DNA of 64,000 nt from RBC074 sp964470555. Lineage in GTDB: Bacteria > Acidobacteriota > Blastocatellia > RBC074. The stretch covers positions 22,941 through 86,940 of the forward strand of contig CAYYDG010000032.1 of the NCBI GenBank assembly GCA_964470555.1, written 5' to 3'. Shown here piece after piece: positions 1-8,303 of this stretch (its first letter is position 1; each line of letters starts with the position of its first letter). The position numbers and the translations under genes were made by a program. The notes below the pieces were generated by a model. That model saw only the letters and a list, made by a program, of their open reading frames with translations. It ran no database searches and had not been told where the DNA came from.

Positions 1-634
1 TGTTTTCAAAAATCAACCGATGCGCAGGCAGCAGTTTGTAAACGCCTTCCAGCATCGTGTGCGGCGACGGCACAAATTCGTATTGCAGGTATTTCCGCAA
101 CGCCAGCAGATTGATGCGTCGTTCGACCGAAGGATGTTCGACCAGCGCTTTCAACTCCGAAGCGAAAACAAAAGCTTCATTCGTCAGAGTGAAATACAAC
201 GGCTTTTCGCCCATTCGATCTCGCGCGATCAGCAAACGCCGCCGCCGTTCATCCCACAACGCAAAACCGAACATGCCGTTCAAATGCTGAACCAGATCGT
301 CGCCATAATCTTCGTACAAATGAACTATGGTTTCGGTGTCGGAATGAGTTTTCAGATGATGGCCGCGCGCCAGCAAGCCTTCCCGCAGTTCGCGGTAGTT
401 GTAAATTTCGCCATTGAACACAACCCAAATCGTGCCGTCTTCGTTGCTGATGGGTTGATGGCCTCCGGCCAGATCAATGATCGAAAGCCGCCGCATCCCC
501 AAAGCCATGTTGTCGCGGAAATAAAATCCTTCATCGTCCGGGCCGCGATGCGTAATGGCGTCATTCATCGCGCGAGCGATCTGTTCGCTGGCGGGTCGTT
601 GTTCCAGATTGACGAATCCGATGATGCCGCACAT
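1..634 (-). CDS. asnB: Asparagine synthase (glutamine-hydrolysing), N-terminal part; cut by window edge
   Basis: Reverse-strand frame starting ATG-TGC-GGC at 634 and running off the window. It begins M-C-G-I-I-G-F, so Cys2 is the N-terminal nucleophile of a class II (Ntn) glutamine amidotransferase. RGPDDEG, FNGEIYN and the SDTE motif follow in the usual order. This domain releases ammonia from glutamine, and a synthetase domain (beyond the window) adenylates aspartate. About 211 codons are visible. It starts 7 bp after the Lrp-type regulator, so the two are probably cotranscribed. Family members also include AsnB/AsnO-like enzymes for cell-surface or exopolysaccharide amidation; the missing C-terminus prevents a finer call. 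Confidence 0.9.
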   Translation of the reverse strand, partial: MCGIIGFVNLEQRPASEQIARAMNDAITHRGPDDEGFYFRDNMALGMRRLSIIDLAGGHQPISNEDGTIWVVFNGEIYNYRELREGLLARGHHLKTHSDTETIVHLYEDYGDDLVQHLNGMFGFALWDERRRRLLIARDRMGEKPLYFTLTNEAFVFASELKALVEHPSVERRINLLALRKYLQYEFVPSPHTMLEGVYKLLPAHRLIFEN

Positions 635-641
635 AGGTGGA

Positions 642-1139
642 TTACTGCGCTCCGCGAGTCTTTCGTGTGACTTGCTCAACCATCTTGCGTTCAATCGGTC
701 GCCCCGGAATCGGCGACGACAACACAATCGAAGTCGCTGGCATGCCGTAAGGCGTGATGCGATGAACGACTTGTTCCAAATGGTGGATTGACGTGACGTG
801 AACTTTCAGGATTAACGAATCGTCGCCGGTGACTCGATGGCATTCGATGATTTCAGGAATGTCCCGAAACAGCGTTTCCAATCGCGGCAATACTTGATGC
901 GCCAGCCCGATGCGAATAAACGCCGTCACCTGAAACCCGACTTTTTCCGGGTTCACTTCCGCGCGGTAGCCGGTGATGATCCCGGCCTTTTCCATTTTGT
1001 GAACACGCTCCATCACCGCCGGAGTAGACAACCCGACGCGACGGCCAAGCTCTGCGTAACTGGTGCGCGCATCGGCTTGCAACTCTTCCAGCAAATGCCA
1101 ACCAATATCATCCAGCAATTTTTCGTCTGTTGAATTCAT
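642..1139 (-). CDS. Lrp/AsnC family transcriptional regulator
   Basis: 165 aa, the usual length for the family. Residues about 8-60 form an AsnC-type winged helix-turn-helix (DARTSYAELGRRVGLSTPAVMERV region). Residues about 70-150 form the RAM/AsnC ligand-binding domain, containing the V-T-G-D-D-S turn typical of amino-acid-binding Lrp proteins. It likely binds DNA as an octamer or dimer and responds to an amino acid. It lies immediately upstream of asnB (7 bp gap), so control of asparagine synthesis is a reasonable inference, as with AsnC in enterics. The ligand cannot be read from sequence. Confidence 0.92.
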   Translation of the reverse strand: MNSTDEKLLDDIGWHLLEELQADARTSYAELGRRVGLSTPAVMERVHKMEKAGIITGYRAEVNPEKVGFQVTAFIRIGLAHQVLPRLETLFRDIPEIIECHRVTGDDSLILKVHVTSIHHLEQVVHRITPYGMPATSIVLSSPIPGRPIERKMVEQVTRKTRGAQ

Positions 1140-1157
1140 CGTAAAACACTCGCGGAA

Positions 1158-1670
1158 TTATTCTCCGGCAACGATCAGAGCATCACGATACAGTTTCTGG
1201 CCGATGCGTGCTCCCTGAGCAACCAAATCGTCGAGCAGGTTTTTGACAACAGGAATAATTCCCAGCTTCTTTGCCAACAAAATAAACGCCACTGTTCCAA
1301 TCACAGGCAAGTTGCGTGATTGCGCTTCTCGTCTTGCGGCGAAATCATCAATCAACAACCGGTTTGCGTTCAGATCTTCCGCCAGAATCATCGCAGCACA
1401 TTCACCCAAACCAAGCCGAGTTGCGGTGTGAAGCTCTAGCGCTTTTTGGGCGTCTTTAACTGTTTGAATTTCAATCCATGAACAAGAAGGAACAGCAATC
1501 GCCGCTGGATGAACACCGGTTACAACTTCGTCAAAAACTTCCTGAGGAATGATGACTCACCCGTAAACTTCACGCAGCAAATCCAAGCGCCCAATCTTGG
1601 CCAATTCACTGAGCGGTGTTGTATCGGAAACCACAATCAGTTGCTCACTTTTGGAAATCGCTGAAGGCAT
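1158..1670 (-). pseudogene. DUF3368 (PIN-like) toxin gene with an in-frame TGA
   Basis: The frame from ATG 1670 to the stop at 1158 (171 codons) reads as a DUF3368/VapC-like nuclease. It opens with VVSDTTPLSELAKIG (the PIN acidic residue in SDT), and the middle has the LGLGECAAM and L-I-D-D-F acidic motifs. Codon 38 is TGA (1557-1559), in the Y-G-*-V-I-I-P-Q-E-V segment where homologues usually carry a non-Cys residue. A single CGA to TGA change would explain it. The ATG overlaps the end of the UPF0175 antitoxin frame by 26 bp, the normal arrangement of the pair. Most likely an inactivated toxin; a sequencing error is the alternative. Confidence 0.75.
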
Positions 1671-1926
1671 GCGTCACCTCACGTTCCAGGTCTTCGAGTG
1701 TGACAGTTTCATCAAATGGCGAGATGCCGTGTGCCGACATCAAATCAGACAAGCTCCAACGATCCACATTCAACAACTCTGCCGCTCGCCCGGCGCTTAT
1801 GTCGCCTTGTTTCAGCAGCGAGAGGACAAAGGCTTCCTGCGCTTTCCGTTCAGCAGCAGCGCGATGTGTTGCCGGAAGCTCGGCAAGCGGAAATGCGAAT
1901 CGGAATTCGATTGCGGTTTCAGACAT
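1645..1926 (-). CDS. UPF0175 family antitoxin
   Basis: 93 aa from ATG 1926. The frame is open to 1974, but the start at 1926 has AGAGG a few bases upstream and gives the usual length. The C-terminal half reads as a small helix-turn-helix (KQGDISAGRAAELLNVDRW, then LSDLMSAHGI), the signature of UPF0175 proteins encoded before DUF3368 PIN toxins. It should bind and neutralise the toxin and repress the pair. Here the partner toxin has a nonsense codon, so this may be an orphan antitoxin still under selection, or decaying. Confidence 0.8.
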   Translation of the reverse strand: MSETAIEFRFAFPLAELPATHRAAAERKAQEAFVLSLLKQGDISAGRAAELLNVDRWSLSDLMSAHGISPFDETVTLEDLEREVTHAFSDFQK

Positions 1927-1960
1927 AACGATTACCTCTGCGGGGATTCTATCACTGGCT

Positions 1961-3967
1961 TTACTTCGGCACATCCAAAGCCGGATTTTGCGTGAAGAAG
2001 CCGACCGGCATCAACTTGAATCCGGCTTTGTGAACCGGCATCACCGGCCAATCTTCGGGGCGCGGAATGTGCGTCACGCCAAAGGTGTACCAGACGACCA
2101 CGTCTTTGTTTTCAAGCGGGCGATTTCGTTTTGTCCAGGCGGGCAACCCTTCGCCGCCTTTGCTCTGGTTGATGTACAACCCGGCGGCATACATTTCGTC
2201 GGCAGTTTGCGGAGTCACCCACAAATGCGAATTGACAAAGCCTGCACGGCGGCGAACCGAAGAGTTGATCGCAGCCAGCGGAACGGAATTTTCTCCGGTC
2301 GAAAGTAGAAAGCCTGTCGGTTGGCCCAGTGAATTTTTCTGGTTCGGATTGACGACCAACCAGCGGCGATGAGTCGCCAGATTCAATTGCCGTTGCGCCG
2401 TCAATTCGGTTTTCAGCGGAACATTTTTCATCACAAAGGCATTGTTGTACGGATTGGTTTTGCCTGGCGGCAATGCTTCGGTGTTTTGTTCAACTACGGT
2501 GTTGGCGGTTCCGTCCACATCCAAATCCAGCCGGAAATTGAAAAAGTGCTGGTGATGAACTGCTTCGACGCCGTCGGCAACCAGATGGCCAAACATGTTT
2601 CCATTGTGATTGCCGTGTCCCGAATTGATCGGCAAAACGCCTTTGGTGGACATCACGCCGGTCAGCATAGCTTCCATTTCCAGCGCGCCGTCCTGATGAA
2701 ACACCCAGTTGAACCCGTATTCGTAATTGCCGACATTGGCGAAATACGTCAGCACCAATTGCCGACCGCGCCGCGATTCATTCGTGTTGGTCAGATAATC
2801 TGCGTGTTTCCACAATACGCCGCCGTCGCGTTCGTACAAACCTATGACGTTTTTGGATTCAATCGCCGAACCGGATTCGCTGGAACGCACCGCATTCATC
2901 AGCACTGCGTTTTCCGGCACGTCGGTTCGTTCCACCAACGGCAAGGCCAGACTGCCGACCATCGCTTCGCCTTCGTCAAAAGCGTTGCGGAAAAACCAGC
3001 TTTCCGACGGGTCGCCATAAGGCACTACCATTTCAGACAACGATCCGCGATACAACACCGAACGCACTTTGCCGCCGTCTTCGTACCCAACGGTATACAG
3101 CACCACCCCTTCACGCGGATGCAGCGCATACCGAAACCGCCATTTCTGCCAGCGAATTTCGTTGCCGCGAATTTCAAAGCTTGCGCCGTTGGGTTGAACG
3201 ATGCTCAACGGTTTCGGCGCTTCGCGTAATTTGCCAAGCCTTTGTTCGACGGATTTTTCGTCAATGTCGAAATCGGCCTTGGGCACAGGCACAACGCCCG
3301 TATCAATCAGCTTCAGCACGCGCTTTTTGTTCAGGTCAACAACGGCGACGACGCCTTCCACCGGATGCGCGTAAGGCATTTTGGATTCGCCGCGATAATA
3401 CGAAAGCGCGCGAATCAGTCTGATTCCTTCTTCGTCCTTGAATCCGTAATTGCCCGCCGGCCAGGGTTCGACCTGCACCTTGCTGAATTCCGTGATGCCG
3501 CGTTTTCGCATCGCCGCCTGCCATTCCGGATTGGAGCGAACGACAGTTTGAACGATGAAAATGTCTTCAAGCATAAACGACGGCTGCGCGCCGGGAACTT
3601 CGCGCCACGTTTTGACGGTTTGGGATCGCAAATCAACTACGCTATCAAAGGTTTTATTGGCTGCTCGTTCGTACACGATTACGAAAGCTTCGCGTCGAAA
3701 AGCATCGCCGGGTTTGAAATCCAGGACTTCAGATTTCGGCGGTTCGTTGAGCGCTATGGTTTGAAAGCGACTGGCGGCGGTCGCCCTGCCTGCATCTTTC
3801 AACACCTTTGCGGCCAGTGCGATTTCGTCCTTGCTCAGCGGATCGAGCGGATGCGCGAAGTTGGTCGTTTGCGCAAGCGCGGTGAATTGAAAAGCCAGCC
3901 AAACCATTGCCAACAGCAATCCTGATCTGCGTTCATCTACGTTCATCTGCGGCCTCGCTTTCGTCAA
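1961..3967 (-). CDS. Secreted copper amine oxidase
   Basis: 668 aa, the family's usual length. A hydrophobic signal segment (about residues 15-32, ending in A-L-A-Q) predicts export. The N-Y-E-Y motif at 414-417 marks Tyr415 as the tyrosine oxidised to topaquinone. H-H-Q-H at 471-474 supplies two copper ligands, and F-D-E-G-E around 330 holds the probable catalytic Asp. It oxidatively deaminates primary amines to aldehyde, ammonia and H2O2. A large N2/N3 region precedes the catalytic beta-sandwich. The frame overlaps the preceding glycosyltransferase by 35 bp; Met8 (3946) is an alternative start with a shorter overlap. The physiological amine is unknown. Confidence 0.92.
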   Translation of the reverse strand: MTKARPQMNVDERRSGLLLAMVWLAFQFTALAQTTNFAHPLDPLSKDEIALAAKVLKDAGRATAASRFQTIALNEPPKSEVLDFKPGDAFRREAFVIVYERAANKTFDSVVDLRSQTVKTWREVPGAQPSFMLEDIFIVQTVVRSNPEWQAAMRKRGITEFSKVQVEPWPAGNYGFKDEEGIRLIRALSYYRGESKMPYAHPVEGVVAVVDLNKKRVLKLIDTGVVPVPKADFDIDEKSVEQRLGKLREAPKPLSIVQPNGASFEIRGNEIRWQKWRFRYALHPREGVVLYTVGYEDGGKVRSVLYRGSLSEMVVPYGDPSESWFFRNAFDEGEAMVGSLALPLVERTDVPENAVLMNAVRSSESGSAIESKNVIGLYERDGGVLWKHADYLTNTNESRRGRQLVLTYFANVGNYEYGFNWVFHQDGALEMEAMLTGVMSTKGVLPINSGHGNHNGNMFGHLVADGVEAVHHQHFFNFRLDLDVDGTANTVVEQNTEALPPGKTNPYNNAFVMKNVPLKTELTAQRQLNLATHRRWLVVNPNQKNSLGQPTGFLLSTGENSVPLAAINSSVRRRAGFVNSHLWVTPQTADEMYAAGLYINQSKGGEGLPAWTKRNRPLENKDVVVWYTFGVTHIPRPEDWPVMPVHKAGFKLMPVGFFTQNPALDVPK

Positions 3968-4916
3968 AGTTGAGTTTGGTTTTGATCGTGTAAATCTGTT
4001 TGCCCTGAGATTCGTGATATGTCCGCACCAGCATTTCGGCGATCAAACCGAGCAGGAAAAACTGTACGCCTAGCCCGAACATCATCATCGCCAACACCGG
4101 CAGCGGCGTTTCGATAAAGTCTGCGTGTTTGGGCCAGTTCAGCCACTTCATCGAAAAAGCGAATAGTGCTGAAAATGTCGAAACAGCAAACGCCAACACA
4201 CCAGCCCAGCCAAAAACATAAATCGGCTTGGTTAAATAACTGGCCATGAATTTAATGGTCACCAGATCAAAAACGACTTTGATCGTGCGTGACAATCCGT
4301 ATTTCGATTTCCCAGCCGTCCGCGGGTAATGCGCAACGGGAATTTCAGTCACTTTGCCGCCAGCCCACGCCGCATAAATCGGAATGAAGCGATGCATTTC
4401 GCCATACAGATTAACGTCTTTCAGCACGTCGCGGCGATAAGCTTTGAGCGAACAGCCGTAATCGTGCAGCGGCACGCCGCCAATTTTGGAAATCAATCCG
4501 TTGGCAATGCGCGAAGGAAACGTTCGCGTGACAAACGCATCCTGCCGATCTTTTCGCCAACCCGAAACCACGTCGTATCCTTCGTCGAGTTTCGCCAGCA
4601 ACCGAACGATGTCCGCCGGATCGTTTTGCAGATCAGCATCCATCGGAATCAGCACTTCGCCGCGGGCAGCGTCAATCCCAGCAGCCATTGCTGCCGTCTG
4701 GCCGTAATTGCGCCGAAAGCCGATGACTTTGACGCGCGAATCCGTAACGGCAAATTGTTTCAACAACTCCAGACTGCGGTCGCTGCTGCCGTCATCCACG
4801 TAGATGATTTCAAACGTATGGCCGAGCGCGGCCATGGCTTCGAAAATCTTTTGATTCAACCGTTCCAGGTTTTCTTCTTCGTTGTAAACAGGCAGGAAAA
4901 TGGAAAGCTTTGGCAT
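3933..4916 (-). CDS. GT2 family glycosyltransferase (DPM1/ArnC-like)
   Basis: 327 aa from ATG 4916. The frame extends to 4997, but the extra residues come from a repeat-rich spacer. A GT-A domain (1-230) has PVYNEEENLE, the D-D-G-S-S motif and M-D-A-D-L-Q as the metal/nucleotide DxD site. Two C-terminal membrane segments (about 235-265 and 275-305) follow, the topology of bacterial polyprenyl-phosphate glycosyltransferases such as ArnC or GtrB. It probably transfers a sugar from UDP/GDP to undecaprenyl phosphate at the inner membrane. It follows two methyltransferase genes on the same strand, suggesting a cell-surface glycan or lipid modification set. The sugar is unknown. Confidence 0.88.
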   Translation of the reverse strand: MPKLSIFLPVYNEEENLERLNQKIFEAMAALGHTFEIIYVDDGSSDRSLELLKQFAVTDSRVKVIGFRRNYGQTAAMAAGIDAARGEVLIPMDADLQNDPADIVRLLAKLDEGYDVVSGWRKDRQDAFVTRTFPSRIANGLISKIGGVPLHDYGCSLKAYRRDVLKDVNLYGEMHRFIPIYAAWAGGKVTEIPVAHYPRTAGKSKYGLSRTIKVVFDLVTIKFMASYLTKPIYVFGWAGVLAFAVSTFSALFAFSMKWLNWPKHADFIETPLPVLAMMMFGLGVQFFLLGLIAEMLVRTYHESQGKQIYTIKTKLNFDESEAADERR

Positions 4917-4948
4917 TGCCGATTGCGGATGGCGAATTGCGGATTGGT
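4917..4948. repeat. Degenerate heptamer array (5'-end spacer of the GT2 gene)
   Basis: Plus-strand units of seven bases: gccgatt, gcggatg, gcgaatt, gcggatt. Four imperfect tandem heptamers directly abut the glycosyltransferase ATG. Same class of element as the other heptamer arrays listed for this window. Confidence 0.6.
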
Positions 4949-4968
4949 CAGCGGAAAGAGTGGGCATA

Positions 4969-5760
4969 TCAATTTGTCTTTCTAACGACGCAAACAATGG
5001 AAACGCCGAACGGCAGCCGATGCCGTCGCAGCCAATTGGCTTCGCTGGCGAACATCCAGGCCAGCAGTTTGTTGATCAGCGGATGATTGATCTTGTTTTC
5101 GCTCGCTTCGGTTCGCCCAAGCAGGTTGAGCAGTTTTCTTCCCAGCCAGATGGGCACAAACATGGCGAAGTTGGAATAACTGATGCGCTCAACCGTCAGG
5201 CCAGCGTTTTCGGCAGCAGTTTGAAGCTGTCGCAACCGGTATCGGCGCTTGTGTCCCGATTGATCGTCATTCGGTCCCCACAACGCTTGAAACGCCGGAA
5301 CGTAAATCACCGCAGGCGCGCCAGGTTTCAACGTGCGACGAATTTCGCTCAATCCTTTCACGTCGTCGTCCAGATGCTCGATCACATCCAGCGCGGTAAT
5401 CAGGTCGAAGGTTTCATCGGCAAAGGGCAATTCCGTCGCGCTGGCGCACATCGTTCGCTGATGCCCTCGGCGGCGTGAAAAACTCAGCGGGATCATCGCC
5501 AGATCAATTCCCTGCACTTCGCCGAATTTCCGCAAATGATCCATCGTCGCGCCGGTTCCGCATCCAATGTCCAGAATTTGCCGGTTTGTGGTACCGCCCT
5601 CAGGCGGAAGCCCCGCACTCGGCAACTTCATTCCGCCTGAAGGCGGTACTCCAAACTTCATGGCATCTTCGATCTGAGCAAACACTACCGCGCGGCGTCC
5701 GACAAACCACCAGTGATCGTCTTCGACTTCAAAGATGATTTCGTAATTTTCAGGCTTCAT
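4969..5760 (-). CDS. Class I SAM-dependent methyltransferase with in-frame REP insertion
   Basis: 263 aa from ATG 5760 (MKPENYEIIFEVEDDHWWF). Starts at 5790 and 5829 are also possible; the 5790 ATG overlaps the stop region of the upstream gene. The Rossmann motif D-I-G-C-G-T-G lies just after an unusual segment (V-P-P-S-G-G ... L-P-P-E-G-G-T-T-N) encoded by a REP-like palindrome inside the gene. The acidic D-V-I-E-H-L motif IV is present. The opening H-W-W-F is shared with methyltransferases found in glycan and lipid modification clusters. It sits between another methyltransferase and a membrane glycosyltransferase. The substrate is unknown. Confidence 0.85.
   Translation of the reverse strand: MKPENYEIIFEVEDDHWWFVGRRAVVFAQIEDAMKFGVPPSGGMKLPSAGLPPEGGTTNRQILDIGCGTGATMDHLRKFGEVQGIDLAMIPLSFSRRRGHQRTMCASATELPFADETFDLITALDVIEHLDDDVKGLSEIRRTLKPGAPAVIYVPAFQALWGPNDDQSGHKRRYRLRQLQTAAENAGLTVERISYSNFAMFVPIWLGRKLLNLLGRTEASENKINHPLINKLLAWMFASEANWLRRHRLPFGVSIVCVVRKTN
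5591..5649. repeat. REP-like inverted repeat inside a coding sequence
   Basis: Two arms, each itself a palindrome: gtaccgccctcaggcggaa (5591-5609) and ttccgcctgaaggcggtac (5631-5649). They are inverted copies of each other with small mismatches, separated by 21 bp. The core (CCGCCTgAAGGCGG) matches the palindromes at 23562-23630 and, more loosely, 24668-24720. It lies in frame inside the methyltransferase gene and adds roughly 20-25 residues before the SAM motif. Confidence 0.8.
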
Positions 5761-5779
5761 CGCCGCTTCAACGGCGCCG

Positions 5780-6796
5780 CTAGCTGCCATGCCTGGCCTC
5801 CGCTTTCGGTTGAGCTTTGACGTAACCAACCCCGCGCCAACTGTTACTGTTATGCCAATGGATTTCCATGCGTTCAGTTCCTGCTTCGCGAAACCATTCT
5901 TCGAATTCCTGGCGGCTGATGTAAAACGCCACAGGCGCGGTCAAATGATCGTGAACGATGTTATGAATCTCTCGAAACGGAAATCGCGCGATGTAACAAA
6001 GGTAATCCGCGTAAAACAAAAACCGTTTCAGACTGGAGTTCGCCAACGGTTGATAGATCAGTTTCAGTGGCAACCACAACATCAACGTCGGCAGATACGA
6101 TAGCCAATACAGCATACGCATTGGCAGTTTCGACGTGATGCGTTCGCGCAGCGGATTGACGAAATTGACGATCCAGCCGTTGTTTTCCAACCCGTACACC
6201 CAGGCTGAAATTGCTCCGCCGGATCGAAGCCGATTGACCAACGAGACAAATCCCGCGCGTGGATTCGGCAAATGATGCAGCACGCCGACTGAAAACGCGT
6301 AATCGAAAACCTGCTTCAACGGCAGGCGATAAATGTCAGCTTGAATGATGTGAACATTCGGCAAATCGCGCGTGTTGCGATACGCAGCTTCAACAGCGAC
6401 GCTCAGATCAACACCGATGATTGCCGTTGCGCCCCATTCGCCTATCAGCCGCGTATGCCGCCCTTTGCCGCAGCCGCCTTCGATGACGGTTTTGCCGCGC
6501 ACGAACTCCGCCGTGACTGGAGCAATCCAATCCAGAAACTGTTTTTCGTGATGGTCGGCGACATGGTCGAATTCCAACCATTGCTGGCCGAAGTTTTCCG
6601 CTGTTTCGCGTTGAGTTTCATCGCTGGCCAAATCGGCGAATCGCGGAATGCCTTCGCGGATGACAAAAACCTTTTGGCATTTGCCGCAACGCAATTCGCC
6701 GGACAGGATTTCCCGGCCATCGCGCCCGGCAGATTCCAGCGACAATTCGCCTTCGCAAGCCGGACAAGCCAGGAATTGAAGCAGGCTTTCTTTCAT
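5780..6796 (-). CDS. Methyltransferase with N-terminal Trm112-like zinc ribbon
   Basis: 338 aa. The first 55 residues form a Trm112p-like domain with two Cys pairs (C-P-A-C near residue 11 and C-G-K-C near residue 38), probably binding zinc. Residues about 95-220 hold a class I methyltransferase fold with E-G-G-C-G-K-G as motif I and G-V-L-H-H-L-P-N as motif IV/post-IV. The C-terminal part has hydrophobic stretches (W-L-S-Y-L-P-T-L-M-L-W) that may attach it to the membrane. Its stop region overlaps a potential start of the next methyltransferase, indicating one transcript. The substrate cannot be read; a glycan or lipid intermediate is inferred from neighbours. Confidence 0.85.
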   Translation of the reverse strand: MKESLLQFLACPACEGELSLESAGRDGREILSGELRCGKCQKVFVIREGIPRFADLASDETQRETAENFGQQWLEFDHVADHHEKQFLDWIAPVTAEFVRGKTVIEGGCGKGRHTRLIGEWGATAIIGVDLSVAVEAAYRNTRDLPNVHIIQADIYRLPLKQVFDYAFSVGVLHHLPNPRAGFVSLVNRLRSGGAISAWVYGLENNGWIVNFVNPLRERITSKLPMRMLYWLSYLPTLMLWLPLKLIYQPLANSSLKRFLFYADYLCYIARFPFREIHNIVHDHLTAPVAFYISRQEFEEWFREAGTERMEIHWHNSNSWRGVGYVKAQPKAEARHGS

Positions 6797-6887
6797 GAAA
6801 CTTCGATGGGGAAGCAGTTGCCGTTGAAATTCGACGTGAGGATTATCTGCGCGGCTAAGGCGTTCGGCAACTGCCGCAATCCGGGTT

Positions 6888-8225
6888 TTAAGTCAGAAAC
6901 CGATCCATAAACCGCGTGGAGATGTTGCCGCTTTGGAAATCTGGGTCATCCAGAATTTTCAGATGGATGGGGATCGTGGTTTTGATTCCTTCGACGACCA
7001 TGGCTTCCAGCGCGCGCCGCATGCGGGCAATGGCGCGTTCGCGCGTGCGGCTGTGAACGATGACTTTGGCAATCAGCGAATCGTAATGCGGTGGCACGAA
7101 ATAACCATTGTAAATGGCCGTATCCACACGAACGCCGGGACCGGACGGCAAATTCAAGGTCGTGATTCTGCCAGGACTGGGCGTGAAAGTGACCGGGTCT
7201 TCGGCGTTGATGCGGCATTCGATGGCGTGGCCGACAAACATCAATTCATCCTGGGTTTCGGTCAATTCTTCTCCGGCGGCAATGCGGATTTGCGCGGCAA
7301 CCAGATCGGAAACCGTCACCAGTTCCGTCACCGGATGCTCCACCTGAATTCGAGTGTTCATTTCCATGAAGTAGAAATTGCTGTTCTCATCCATCAGAAA
7401 TTCAATCGTTCCGGCATTGCTGTACCCTATGCGTTTGCAGGCTTCGACGGCAACGCGTCCCATTTCCTGCCGCAGTTCATAACTGACGGCGGGCGACGGA
7501 GATTCTTCGATCAGTTTCTGGTGGCGACGTTGCACTGAACATTCGCGCTCGCCCAGATGAATCACGTTGCCGTAGTTGTCGCCCAGCACCTGAATCTCGA
7601 TGTGACGAGGATTTTCAATGTATTTTTCAATATAGACGCCGCTGTTTTTGAATGCGACTTCGGCTTCTGCGCGAGCCGTCTGGTAGGCGTTGAGCAACTC
7701 TTCGCGGTTGCGTGCGATTCGCATGCCGCGTCCGCCGCCGCCTGCCGTCGCTTTGATCAGCACAGGATAGCCAATTCGCGCCGCTTCGCTGAGAGCCGTT
7801 GCCTCATCTTCGATCAAACCGTCACTGCCCGGAGTAACTGGCACTCCGGCTTCTTTCATGGTTCGTTTGGCTTCGGATTTGTCGCCCATCATCCGAATCG
7901 CGTCGGGGCTTGGCCCGATAAAGGTGATGTTGCACTCCTTGCAGACTTCCGCGAAATGCGCGTTTTCCGATAAAAAACCATATCCCGGATGAATGGCATC
8001 CACATTGGTGATTTCGGCAGCAGCGATGATCTGTGGAATGTTCAGATAACTTTTGGGCGATGGTGGAGGGCCAATGCAAATTGCTTCGTCAGCAAATCGA
8101 ACATGCAAACTGTCGCGGTCTGCTTCGGAATGAACGGCGACCGTTTTGATGCCCAGTTCGCGGCAAGCCCAAATCACACGGCAGGCAATTTCACCACGAT
8201 TGGCGATAAGAATCTTTTTGAACAT
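6888..8225 (-). CDS. accC: Acetyl-CoA carboxylase biotin carboxylase subunit
   Basis: 445 aa, full length. ATP-grasp biotin carboxylase: N-terminal MFKKILIANRGEIACRV, glycine-rich G-G-G-G-R-G-M ATP loop, E-M-N-T-R-I-Q-V-E-H-P catalytic segment, and the Y-D-S-L-I-A-K-V C-terminal signature. It carboxylates the biotin on BCCP using ATP and bicarbonate, the first half-reaction of malonyl-CoA synthesis for fatty acids. It follows accB in the same direction, separated by a 78 bp spacer filled with a heptamer array and hairpin. The last codons approach the next methyltransferase with a 91 bp gap. Confidence 0.97.
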   Translation of the reverse strand: MFKKILIANRGEIACRVIWACRELGIKTVAVHSEADRDSLHVRFADEAICIGPPPSPKSYLNIPQIIAAAEITNVDAIHPGYGFLSENAHFAEVCKECNITFIGPSPDAIRMMGDKSEAKRTMKEAGVPVTPGSDGLIEDEATALSEAARIGYPVLIKATAGGGGRGMRIARNREELLNAYQTARAEAEVAFKNSGVYIEKYIENPRHIEIQVLGDNYGNVIHLGERECSVQRRHQKLIEESPSPAVSYELRQEMGRVAVEACKRIGYSNAGTIEFLMDENSNFYFMEMNTRIQVEHPVTELVTVSDLVAAQIRIAAGEELTETQDELMFVGHAIECRINAEDPVTFTPSPGRITTLNLPSGPGVRVDTAIYNGYFVPPHYDSLIAKVIVHSRTRERAIARMRRALEAMVVEGIKTTIPIHLKILDDPDFQSGNISTRFMDRFLT

Positions 8226-8226
8226 T

Positions 8227-8298
8227 GGTTGGTGGTCGGTAGTTGATGGTCAGTGGTTGGGGGGCGGTTTCATTGGAAAACAACCGCCGCCAACCACA
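8227..8298. repeat. Heptamer array and hairpin between accB and accC
   Basis: 8227-8268 reads ggttggt, ggtcggt, agttgat, ggtcagt, ggttggg, gggcggt: six imperfect 7-mers. The G-rich strand then pairs with a C-rich copy: gtggttggggggcggttt (8252-8269) against aaaacaaccgccgccaaccac (up to 8298), giving a long imperfect stem with a short loop. It lies within a presumed accBC transcript, so it may act as an intercistronic stability or attenuation structure. No clean U-tract follows. Confidence 0.7.
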
Positions 8299-8303
8299 AA
8301 TCA

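Noticed and set aside
1557..1559. TGA in the DUF3368 toxin as selenocysteine
   Set aside because: The family has no Cys at this site, and the nearest hairpin (TTCC-TCA-GGAA) starts too close and lacks a loop G.
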